A stretch of 7,217 bases of DNA, taken from the NCBI GenBank assembly GCA_016875595.1, contig VGPI01000100.1:1-7217 (forward strand), given 5' to 3'. The notes under the pieces are model-generated. The model saw only the letters and a list, made by a program, of their open reading frames with translations, did no database searches and was not told the DNA's origin. Below are positions 1 to 5,687 of this stretch, piece after piece. The position numbers were made by a program, and so were the translations under genes. The first letter of the stretch is position 1. Each line of letters opens with the position of its first letter. This stretch comes from Candidatus Cloacimonadota bacterium (GTDB lineage: Bacteria > Cloacimonadota > Cloacimonadia > Cloacimonadales > Cloacimonadaceae).

Positions 1-15
1 TCGTGCCACCCCCAT

Positions 16-434
16 CGGCACCCTCTCAACCTGTAGGGGCGCTTTCCCTCAGCGCCCCATCTGCACCCTCTCAACCTGTAGGAGCGCTTTCCCTCAGCGC
101 CCCATCGGCACCCTCCCAACCTGTAGGGGCGCTTTCCCTCAGCGCCCCATCGGCACCCTCCCAACCTGTAGGGGCGCTTTCCCTCAGCGCCCCATCTGCA
201 CCCTCCCAACCTGTAGGGGCGCTTTCCCCCAGCACCCCATCTGCACCCTCCCAACCTGTAGGGGCGCTTTCCCTCAGCGCCCCATCTGCACCCTCCCAAC
301 CTGTAGGGACGCTTTCCCTCAGCGCCCCATCGGCACCCTCCCAACCTGTAGGGGCGCTTTCCCTCAGCGCCCCATCGGCACCCTCCCAACCTGTAGGGGC
401 GCTTTCCCTCAGCGCCCCATCTGCACCCTCCCAA
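16..434. repeat. 45-bp tandem repeat array with internal palindrome
   Basis: Nine complete 45-base units run head to tail (16-60, 61-105, 106-150, 151-195, 196-240, 241-285, 286-330, 331-375, 376-420), and a partial tenth unit (421-434) ends at the join to the broken SUMF1-type gene. Units differ at only a few positions: CGGCACC or CTGCACC at the start, CTCTCAA in units 1-2 against CTCCCAA later, and single changes in units 2, 5 and 7. Most units contain a hairpin with perfect 8-base arms, GGGGCGCT and AGCGCCCC, around the loop TTCCCTC. The period is a multiple of three, so a frame stays open on each strand. On the minus strand it reads WEGADGALRESAPTG per unit and is in frame with the upstream gene remnant, until a TGA in unit 2 at 71-73. 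The array may continue left of the window, but bases 1-15 already look degenerate. Confidence 0.95.
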
Positions 435-804
435 TCCGAAGGCCAGTCTTCCGGATCGGTTCCAGAGGTGCCATATCCATAACAGGGAGCATGACCTCCC
501 TGCATATTCCTGCGGTTGCAATACTCCAGAGCTTTGAACCAGGTAGCACCTTCCACCGGGCGATCTGGATTTCCGTAAAAAATAGGAAGGTTCCCAACCC
601 ATAACGGCGAAATATTCGATCTGAGTGATCTCATCCCGGTCAACGACAGAGGTGGACAGAGCCACATTGGCAGTCCTTTGTGGAAAGTGCCTCCCTCCAC
701 TTTGGCAAAGGAGGTGAATTGATCTTCATCTGCACAGGATTATCCCGGACGATAAGTTTCATCCGATAATTACTGTTGATGCCATCTTCTTGATGATCAA
801 TTGC
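435..804 (-). pseudogene. Broken SUMF1/formylglycine-generating-enzyme-like domain gene
   Basis: Translated pieces in two shifted frames add up to the N-terminal half of a SUMF1-type (FGE-sulfatase/EgtB/PvdO) domain. The order is KVEGGTFHKG, then NVALSTSVVDRDEITQIEY and FAVMGWEPSYF, then YGNPDRPVEGATWFKALEY, CNRRNM and PCYGYGTSGTDPEDWPSDW. To read through, the frame must change near 671-685 and again in the six-A run at 577-582. A further shift near 701-712 would join a preceding segment (NYRMKLIVRDNPVQMKI) in a third frame. A stop at 805-807 bounds that segment. After PSDW the expected C-terminal half, with the usual YRLPTEAEWE-like motif, is missing and the 45-base repeats follow directly. 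Intact members are often secreted or surface proteins in anaerobes. I see no intact start, so I read this as a decayed gene. Sequencing errors could explain single shifts but not the missing end. Confidence 0.75.
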
Positions 805-836
805 TTATCCGTTCCGCTCCGGCTTGCCCCTCCTGA

Positions 837-887
837 TCAAGCGTTAATCAAGCGTTAATCAAGCGTTAATAATTAACGCTTGATTAA
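837..887. repeat. 11-bp direct repeats ending in a 33-bp perfect palindrome
   Basis: TCAAGCGTTAA occurs three times in direct tandem (837-847, 848-858, 859-869) and once inverted (873-883). The third copy and the inverted copy form a perfect inverted repeat at 855-887, with 16-base arms and a single central base. Neither strand shows a run of T after the stem, so it is a poor intrinsic terminator. It could extrude as a cruciform, or bind a dimeric protein. It lies between the end of pfkA and the broken SUMF1-type gene. Confidence 0.9.
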
Positions 888-948
888 GAGGGGATAATGA
901 CTTGATAAACGCTTTCAAACAGGCAGAAGGATCGAAACCCACTCGAAA

Positions 949-969
949 GATCGCTCTCCGTAAGCGATC
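949..969 (-). terminator. Possible terminator hairpin after pfkA
   Basis: GATCGCT (949-955) and AGCGATC (963-969) form a perfect 7-base stem with a 7-base loop, about 30 bases past the pfkA stop. On the minus strand the stem is followed by only TTTC, so the uridine tract is weak. Position and orientation fit a pfkA terminator, but this could be a simple stem-loop without that role. Confidence 0.35.
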
Positions 970-999
970 CAATCCGTAAGTCCCGAGGCAGTATGTGGT

Positions 1000-2100
1000 T
1001 TAATCCCCCAGACAGATACCAAGTCCACGGGCGGTTCGGACGAGGTCGGAATCGAGATCGATGAGGTTGTAGGATTTGATCACATCGCTGATCGGGACGC
1101 CGATGATATTGGGATGGCGGTAAGCGACCATGTGCCCCCATTTCTCCTGGAGGACGAGCTCAAATGCTTTTACACCGAATTGCGAGGCGAGGACACGGTC
1201 AAAGGCATTGGGGCGTCCACCGCGTTGGAGGTGACCAAGGATGGTTTCTCTGATCTCCACGCCCAGGTTGAATATTTTCAGTTGTTCGGTCAAGCGAAGT
1301 CCGGCACCGCCGAGTTTAATCTTCATGGCGCCGGGAGTGTCGTTTTCGGTGTATTGCATTTCGCCGTCCCGGGGTTTGGCGCCTTCGGCGATGACGATGA
1401 TGGAGAAGCCCTTGCCTTGTTTGTCGCGGCGGGTGATAATGGCATTGGCGATGCTGTCCAGATGGTAGGGTATCTCCGGAATGAGGCAGACCTCGGCGCC
1501 TCCGGCGATTGCGGCATGCAGCGCGATCCAACCGGCATAGCGTCCCATCACTTCCAGGATCAGGATGCGATGATGACTGGCAGCGGTGGTGACAAGTTTG
1601 TCCACCGCATCTGCCGCCACTTCCACTGCGGTCTGGAAGCCAAAGGTGAAGTCCGTGTCCGAAAGGTCATTGTCTATGGTTTTGGGAACGCCGATGATCG
1701 GACAGCCCTTTTCAAACAGACCCTGGGAGATGCGTTGTGAGCCGTCGCCGCCGATATTGATCACCGCTTCGATGTTTTGGTAACGGAGGCGCTGGAGCAT
1801 GTCGTCGGAGCGGTCAACGGTGGTCCAGGTGCCGTTGGGATTCTTTACGGGCCAGGCAAAAGGACCGCCCTTGCTCGTGGTACTGAGAATAGTACCGCCC
1901 TGGACGTGGATGCCGGAGACGCGTTCTTCGGTCAGTTCGATCAGGTGGATGGGATCGCGCAGCAGTCCGTCAAAAGCGTCGATGCTACCCAGAATCTCCC
2001 AGTCACGTTCCTGGGCGGCACGTTTGACGATGGCGCGGATCACGGTGTTCAAGCCGGGGCAGTCACCACCGCCGGTGGCTACGAGCAAGCGTTTTTTCAG
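1000..2100 (-). CDS. pfkA: 6-phosphofructokinase, probably ATP-dependent
   Basis: This glycolytic enzyme phosphorylates fructose 6-phosphate to fructose 1,6-bisphosphate in the cytoplasm. From the CTG at 2100 the protein has 366 residues, normal for a PfkA of the long bacterial clade. Visible motifs are the nucleotide loop TGGGDCPGLN (9-18), GGDGS (117-121), PKTIDND (139-145, with catalytic Asp143) and MGRYAG (185-190). The residue matching E. coli Gly104 is Gly120, the ATP-type residue, whereas PPi enzymes carry Asp. The residue matching Gly124 is Lys140, seen in PPi enzymes and in some ATP enzymes of actinobacteria. ATP use is therefore the better guess. I chose CTG because AAGGAG (2107-2112) lies exactly 6 bases upstream and it yields MKKRLLVATGGGD, the usual N-terminus. 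The next candidate, TTG at 2088, would drop four residues and lie too far from that ribosome site. Confidence 0.93.
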   Translation of the reverse strand: MKKRLLVATGGGDCPGLNTVIRAIVKRAAQERDWEILGSIDAFDGLLRDPIHLIELTEERVSGIHVQGGTILSTTSKGGPFAWPVKNPNGTWTTVDRSDDMLQRLRYQNIEAVINIGGDGSQRISQGLFEKGCPIIGVPKTIDNDLSDTDFTFGFQTAVEVAADAVDKLVTTAASHHRILILEVMGRYAGWIALHAAIAGGAEVCLIPEIPYHLDSIANAIITRRDKQGKGFSIIVIAEGAKPRDGEMQYTENDTPGAMKIKLGGAGLRLTEQLKIFNLGVEIRETILGHLQRGGRPNAFDRVLASQFGVKAFELVLQEKWGHMVAYRHPNIIGVPISDVIKSYNLIDLDSDLVRTARGLGICLGD

Positions 2101-2112
2101 ATATATCTCCTT
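2098..2112 (-). promoter_or_regulatory. Ribosome binding site deciding a CTG start for pfkA
   Basis: AAGGAG at 2107-2112 precedes the codon CTG (2098-2100) by 6 bases. No ATG or GTG lies in frame at a suitable distance. The codons following CTG encode KKRLLVATGGG, which matches the normal start of the family, so CTG is the most likely start codon. Confidence 0.6.
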
Positions 2113-2166
2113 TTGTTTATGGAGCTTCTCTCAATTGTCCGGCATTCGCACAAACATCCTATGATG

Positions 2167-2190
2167 GTAGGAGCGCTTACCTTATTCGGG
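2167..2190. repeat. Dispersed repeat copy sharing sequence with the tandem array and the oadA-like 3' end
   Basis: GTAGGAGCGCTT (2167-2178) is identical to 78-89 in array unit 2. It runs into TACCTTATTCGGG (2178-2190), which is identical to 3710-3722 at the stop codon of the carboxyltransferase/biotin gene. The spacer of which it is part (2101-2282) contains no gene. Confidence 0.6.
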
Positions 2191-2209
2191 TGAAGACTCC
2201 GGTTCCCAC

Positions 2210-2231
2210 ATGCCGAAACGTAGTTCGGCAT
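2210..2231. repeat. Perfect hairpin in the pyrF-pfkA spacer
   Basis: ATGCCGAA (2210-2217) and TTCGGCAT (2224-2231) form an 8-base perfect stem with the loop ACGTAG. Its arm GGATGCCGAA (complement of 2224-2233) recurs at 3660-3669 in the pyrR leader. There is no T tract, so a terminator role for pyrF is possible but weak. Confidence 0.65.
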
Positions 2232-2252
2232 CCCGTCTCTCTGTCTCGTCGG

Positions 2253-2271
2253 GGCGTCTTTCCCAAGCGCT
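2253..2271. repeat. Dispersed GC-rich repeat, inverted partner of 3688-3706
   Basis: GGCGTCTTTCCCAAGCGCT matches the reverse complement of 3688-3706 at 17 of 19 positions, and it shares CTTTCCC with the core of the tandem array. It sits 11 bases past the pyrF stop. Two spacers of the same region carrying near-identical copies in opposite orientation indicate a dispersed repeat family. Confidence 0.7.
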
Positions 2272-2282
2272 CTATCCGGTAT

Positions 2283-3104
2283 TTAAGTGATCTGCAATAA
2301 GTCATGTATCGCTTCCCGCAGAAGATGCGCCTGCCATTTTGCCTTCCCGGCAAAGTCCCGGCTGCGATCGGCAAAGATGATCCCACGGGAGGAATTGATC
2401 AGGATATTGGGATCCTCATCGCGGTCCGAGGCATGCTTCATGACCGCTGCCAGATCACCTCCCTGAGCGCCAATTCCCGGGATCAGGAAGATCCGTCCCG
2501 GCATCAACTGACGCAGGCGTCTGAGGTCACCGGGATGCGTAGCGCCGACCACGGCACCGATCTGTTCGAGGGGAAATTGGTTCAGCCATCCGGCGATATG
2601 TTCCGCCAAGCCATCACGCTGCAGAAAATCCGCAGCCGTGGGATTGGAGGTAAGCACCAGCGCAAAGGCAAAGCGGATATCATCAGTCAAAACCGGCTCG
2701 ATCACATTTGCGCCCATGAGCGGATTGAGCGTGATCGCATCGGCGCCCAAACCGTCAAAGAAGGCATTGGCATAGCTCTCCATCGTGTTTCCGATATCGC
2801 CGGCTTTGCAATCCAGAATCACCGGGATGTCATCCGGGATGTACTGGATGGTCTGGTGCAGCGCGTCGCAACCGCGGTTTCCGTCAGCCAGGTAAAAAGC
2901 GAGATTGGGCTTGTAGGCACAGGCATCATCACAGGTGGCGTCGATGATCCGGCGGTTAAACTCCCAGATCGGATTGGGTGCGCATTGTACCGCAGCGGGT
3001 AGTTTGTCCACTGCCGAATCCAAGCCAATGCAGAGCAGCGAGCGGGTCGCTTCCCAGCGTTGGCGGTACTTATCCCAGAACGATCTTGACCGACTCCTCG
3101 CCAT
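2283..3104 (-). CDS. pyrF: Orotidine-5'-phosphate decarboxylase, type 2
   Basis: The enzyme decarboxylates orotidine 5'-phosphate to UMP, the last step of de novo pyrimidine synthesis. The 273-residue product fits the longer type-2 subfamily. Visible motifs are SLLCIGLD (22-29), KPNLAFY (65-71), the catalytic LDCKAGDIGNT (97-107, with Asp98, Lys100 and Asp103), NPLMG (127-131), VGATHPGDL (186-194), IPGIGAQGGD (208-217) and NSSRGIIFA (237-245) at the phosphate site. An open frame extends far upstream, but that part is a shadow of pyrR. I chose ATG at 3104 because GAGG lies 6 bases ahead inside pyrR and the only extra residues before the family match (FWDKYRQRW) are MARSRSRS. The 35-base overlap with pyrR suggests translational coupling. 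Confidence 0.93.
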   Translation of the reverse strand: MARSRSRSFWDKYRQRWEATRSLLCIGLDSAVDKLPAAVQCAPNPIWEFNRRIIDATCDDACAYKPNLAFYLADGNRGCDALHQTIQYIPDDIPVILDCKAGDIGNTMESYANAFFDGLGADAITLNPLMGANVIEPVLTDDIRFAFALVLTSNPTAADFLQRDGLAEHIAGWLNQFPLEQIGAVVGATHPGDLRRLRQLMPGRIFLIPGIGAQGGDLAAVMKHASDRDEDPNILINSSRGIIFADRSRDFAGKAKWQAHLLREAIHDLLQIT

Positions 3105-3606
3105 CGGTTTCCTCAAATGCCACCTTGATGATCTCTTCCTTGGAAGTGGGGACGTTCTTGCCCACGTAATCCGCCTTGATCGGCAATTCCCGGTGACCAC
3201 GGTCGATGAGCACCGCCAGTTGGATCTGACGGGGTCGGCCAAAGTCCAAAAGCGCATCAATGGCAGCGCGGACCGTCCTGCCGGTGTAGAGCACGTCGTC
3301 CACAAGCACGATGACAGCATCCTCGATGTCAAAATCGACCAGGCTGCCTTTGATGACGGGCTGATGCGAAATAGTGGACAGGTCGTCGCGGTAGAGTGTG
3401 ATATCCAGGACACCGACGGGGATCTCCTGATTCTCGATCAGTTTCAGGTAAGCCGAGAGCCGCTCCGCCAGAGGCACGCCCCGCGAACGGATGCCGACGA
3501 GGCGGATCTTGCCCAGTCCGCGGTTCTGTTCCAATATCTCATGCGCCATGCGATGGATGGTTCGCTCCATCTGCGCTTTGTCCATAATCTGGCTCTTGAT
3601 CTGCAT
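3070..3606 (-). CDS. pyrR: PyrR bifunctional pyrimidine regulator / uracil phosphoribosyltransferase
   Basis: PyrR proteins bind pyr mRNA leaders in response to UMP or UTP and often also convert uracil and PRPP to UMP. The 178-residue product has the normal length. Motifs are LVGIRSRGVPLAERL (36-50), ITLYRDD (69-75) and the PRPP-binding loop VIVLVDDVLYTGRT (98-111), followed by LAVLIDRGHRELPIKADYVG (130-149) and KNVPTS (150-155). All are typical of PyrR rather than of other phosphoribosyltransferases. The ATG at 3606 follows AAGGAG (3612-3617) with a 5-base spacing. pyrF overlaps its 3' end. The leader carries three hairpins, but I cannot see a classic PyrR binding loop or a T-tract terminator in it, so autoregulation is not shown. 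Confidence 0.95.
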   Translation of the reverse strand: MQIKSQIMDKAQMERTIHRMAHEILEQNRGLGKIRLVGIRSRGVPLAERLSAYLKLIENQEIPVGVLDITLYRDDLSTISHQPVIKGSLVDFDIEDAVIVLVDDVLYTGRTVRAAIDALLDFGRPRQIQLAVLIDRGHRELPIKADYVGKNVPTSKEEIIKVAFEETDGEESVKIVLG

Positions 3607-3623
3607 CTAATCTCCTTTATCTG

Positions 3624-3640
3624 GCGCTGAGGGATAGCGC
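3624..3640. repeat. Single copy of the array hairpin just ahead of pyrR
   Basis: GCGCT (3624-3628) and AGCGC (3636-3640) enclose the loop GAGGGAT. GGCGCTGAGGGA (3623-3634) is identical over 12 bases to the complement of the hairpin in the tandem array at the left edge, and the following arm matches as well. It lies only 6 bases from the AAGGAG of pyrR, so folding could affect translation of pyrR. Confidence 0.7.
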
Positions 3641-3650
3641 TCCACGAATC

Positions 3651-3681
3651 ATTCGGACAGGATGCCGAATTCTGATCCGGC
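3651..3681 (-). promoter_or_regulatory. Two mutually exclusive hairpins in the pyrR leader
   Basis: On the minus-strand RNA, GCCGGAU (3681-3675) can pair with AUUCGGC (3670-3664) over a 4-base loop, using one G-U pair. The same AUUCGG (3670-3665) can instead pair with CCGAAU (3656-3651) over an 8-base loop. The two stems share a strand and cannot coexist. This resembles the switch of an attenuator, but no U tract follows and no regulator site is evident, so the role is uncertain. Confidence 0.35.
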
Positions 3682-3687
3682 ACAAAG

Positions 3688-3706
3688 GGCGCTTTGGAAA
3701 GACGCC
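3688..3706. repeat. Dispersed GC-rich imperfect palindrome after the biotin-carrier gene
   Basis: GGCG (3688-3691) pairs with CGCC (3703-3706) and TTT with AAA inside it, with a small internal loop. It begins 8 bases past the stop codon of the carboxyltransferase gene and matches 2253-2271 in inverted orientation at 17 of 19 positions. It could act as a 3'-end stabiliser, but the sequence shows no T tract for termination. Confidence 0.65.
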
Positions 3707-3713
3707 ACCTACC

Positions 3714-5675
3714 TTATTCGGGCTGGACGATCGCCAGGATTTCGCCCTTGCCGACGGGATCACCGGCTTTGAGCGGGGTCTGGGAGACGGTGCCTGTGAC
3801 CGGACTGGGGATGTTATTGTACATCTTCATCGCTTCCAGGACAAGGACAGTCTCGCCAACCTCCACCTTATCACCCGGCTTCTTTTCATATCGGACAAAC
3901 ATACCCGGCATGGGCGAAGTGATGGGAGTACCACCTTCGGTAGAGACGGGGGCTTTGACCACGGGCTCGGCTGCCGGTTTGGGTGCTTGACCGGCAGGGA
4001 TGGCGGCGGGTTGGATCACCGGTTTGCTTACATTGGGTGTCACCACGCGGGGAGCAGCTCCTTTCTCACTGACTTCCACCAGAAAGTATTCACCATCCAC
4101 AAAGACGTCAAATTGTCTGATACCATCAGGTTTCGGAGGGGTTTCCTTGTTCTTTTCTGACATTGATTTATCCTTTTTGAGAGCATTCTTCACTTCTTCG
4201 AGGGTTTTGGGTTTCATCTCATCCGGCATTGGTTCAATGCCGTATTTGATCCGCAGGAATTTCTTGCCGGTGATGGGGTAGATGGCAACGATCAGTTCAT
4301 CGTCGAGTTCCTTTGCCAGTCCCTGGAGTTCATCATGGATCTTCTGCATGGCGGGTTCGATCACATCGCCGGGACGGCAAGTGATCGGCGTCTCACCCCG
4401 CGGATATCCGATCAGCGCTTTCTTCTGGACTTCCGGGTCGATGGGCAGCGTCGTCTTGCCATACAAACCGTAGCACAAGTCCTTGACCTGTTCCGTGATA
4501 CGGGCATATTCGCCGTCCCTGGTATCAAAGAGTGCATTATTAACCGCCTGGATGCCCACAATCTGACTGGTCGGTGTCACTAATGGTATCTGCCCCAGCT
4601 CCTTACGCACTTTGGGGATCTCAGCAAAGACGTCGTCCAGTTTGTCTAAGGCATCCATCTGGCGTAATTGATTGACGAGGTTGGACAGCATCCCGCCCGG
4701 CGTTTGGTGGATGATGACGTCGGTGTCGATGATGGAGAACTTGGTATTATCGGCAAATTCGAGATACTTCGGGATGGCTTTTTCCATCTCTTTGGAGATG
4801 CGGTTGAGCAGGCGGATATCGAAGCCGGTATCCCGATTAGTGCCCAGCAGCGTGATGACCAGGGGCTCGACTGCAGAATGCGAGGTGCGGTAGGCATAGG
4901 GTCCGATGCAAGTGTCGATGATATCCACTCCCGCTTCGATCGCCTTGAGCAGAGCCAGATCACCCATGCCGGAAGTGAAATGCGTGTGCAGATGGATCGG
5001 CACCCGGACGGCTGATTTGAGCGTTCGCACCAGATTGTAGGCATCATAAGGCGCCACCAGTCCTGCCATATCCTTGATGCAGATTGTGTCCGCTCCCATC
5101 GCCTCCAGTTCTTTTGCCTTGTTCACATAGTAATCGATGTTGTAGATCTCGCCGCCCATGCGCTGTTCCATAAGCGAATAGCAGATCGTACCCTGGAAGT
5201 GTCTGGCGTTCTGTTTGATGATGGGCACGGCGGTCTGGAAGTTTCGAAAGTCATTGAGCGCATCAAAGACGCGGAAGATATCGATGCCATTAGCACAGGC
5301 ACGCTGGACGAATGAGCGCACTACGTCATCGGCATAGTTCTGGTATCCGACCAGGTTCTGGCCGCGGAGCAACATGGAAAAGGGCGTCTTTTTGATGTAT
5401 TGCTTGAGGGTGCGGATGCGTTCCCAGGGGTCTTCGCCCAAGTAACGGTGCATCGTGTCGAAGGTGGCTCCGCCCCAGACCTCCATGGAATAGAAGCCCA
5501 CCTGATCCATCAATTCCGCCACAGCCACCATGTCCTCCGTCCTGCCGCGGGTGGCAAAGAGGGACTGATGTCCGTCCCGGAAGGACAGATCCTGGATCTT
5601 GATCGGGTTTTCAGCGGCTGGACGATCGGTCTCATAGCGCATCGGGCGCATTTCCAGTATACCGTGCTGGTCCAT
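3714..5675 (-). CDS. Carboxyltransferase (5S/PycB/OadA type) fused to biotin carrier domain
   Basis: The enzyme moves carboxyl groups between biotin and pyruvate/oxaloacetate, as in transcarboxylase 5S, OadA and PycB. From the ATG at 5675 it has 653 residues. An HMGL-like barrel carries DLSFRDGHQS (29-38), the likely carbamylated lysine in CIKDMAG (Lys201), and HLHTHFTSG (228-236) with metal-binding His230 and His232. The conserved C-terminal carboxylase domain follows to about 500, including GYPRGETPITCRPGD (423-437). A Pro/Ala-rich linker then leads to a biotinyl domain with EAMKM (biotin lysine Lys617, 36 residues from the end). Of two in-frame ATGs I prefer 5675, since AAGGAG (5683-5688) is 7 bases from it and only 1 base from the ATG at 5681. 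The gene starts 12 bases after the small ORF. With the 12S-type gene upstream it most likely forms a methylmalonyl-CoA:pyruvate transcarboxylase. Alternatives are an oxaloacetate or methylmalonyl-CoA decarboxylase alpha subunit, or PycB. Confidence 0.92.
   Translation of the reverse strand: MDQHGILEMRPMRYETDRPAAENPIKIQDLSFRDGHQSLFATRGRTEDMVAVAELMDQVGFYSMEVWGGATFDTMHRYLGEDPWERIRTLKQYIKKTPFSMLLRGQNLVGYQNYADDVVRSFVQRACANGIDIFRVFDALNDFRNFQTAVPIIKQNARHFQGTICYSLMEQRMGGEIYNIDYYVNKAKELEAMGADTICIKDMAGLVAPYDAYNLVRTLKSAVRVPIHLHTHFTSGMGDLALLKAIEAGVDIIDTCIGPYAYRTSHSAVEPLVITLLGTNRDTGFDIRLLNRISKEMEKAIPKYLEFADNTKFSIIDTDVIIHQTPGGMLSNLVNQLRQMDALDKLDDVFAEIPKVRKELGQIPLVTPTSQIVGIQAVNNALFDTRDGEYARITEQVKDLCYGLYGKTTLPIDPEVQKKALIGYPRGETPITCRPGDVIEPAMQKIHDELQGLAKELDDELIVAIYPITGKKFLRIKYGIEPMPDEMKPKTLEEVKNALKKDKSMSEKNKETPPKPDGIRQFDVFVDGEYFLVEVSEKGAAPRVVTPNVSKPVIQPAAIPAGQAPKPAAEPVVKAPVSTEGGTPITSPMPGMFVRYEKKPGDKVEVGETVLVLEAMKMYNNIPSPVTGTVSQTPLKAGDPVGKGEILAIVQPE
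4161..4176 (-). promoter_or_regulatory. Internal ribosome binding site and ATG before the biotin-carrier part
   Basis: Inside the fused gene, AAAGGA (4171-4176) lies 7 bases ahead of an in-frame ATG (4161-4163, Met505). Translation from here would give a 149-residue protein beginning MSEKNKETPPKPDG and containing the whole linker and biotinyl domain, similar in size to free biotin carriers such as MmdC or the 1.3S subunit. It is either a relic of a gene fusion or a working second start. The sequence alone cannot decide. Confidence 0.45.
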
Positions 5676-5687
5676 ACTCATGCTCCT

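Noticed and set aside
16..434. CRISPR array
   Set aside because: The units are direct tandem copies with no unique spacers between them and no cas genes nearby.
3..482. Plus-strand open frame of 159 residues made of APSAPSQPVGALSLS repeats
   Set aside because: It exists only because the 45-base repeat period is a multiple of three. It has no visible ribosome site, begins with GTG at the window edge, and has no family match that I recognise.
837..887. Intrinsic terminator for pfkA
   Set aside because: The stem is AT-rich and no T run follows on either strand. The hairpin at 949-969 is closer to the gene and somewhat better.
1114..1740. Long plus-strand open frame opposite pfkA
   Set aside because: It is a shadow of the well-supported pfkA on the other strand. 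The translation shows no family motif.
2101..2282. Sigma-70 promoter for pfkA
   Set aside because: I could not find -35 and -10 boxes with proper spacing. TTGAGA and CATAAA are only 7 bases apart.
3105..3413. N-terminal extension of pyrF of about 100 residues
   Set aside because: The open frame continues upstream, but the extra residues are Arg/Ser/Thr-rich, out-of-frame translation of pyrR. The PyrF family starts near FWDKYRQRW.
2935..3630. Plus-strand open frame opposite pyrR and pyrF
   Set aside because: It lies wholly over two recognised genes and has no motif of its own.
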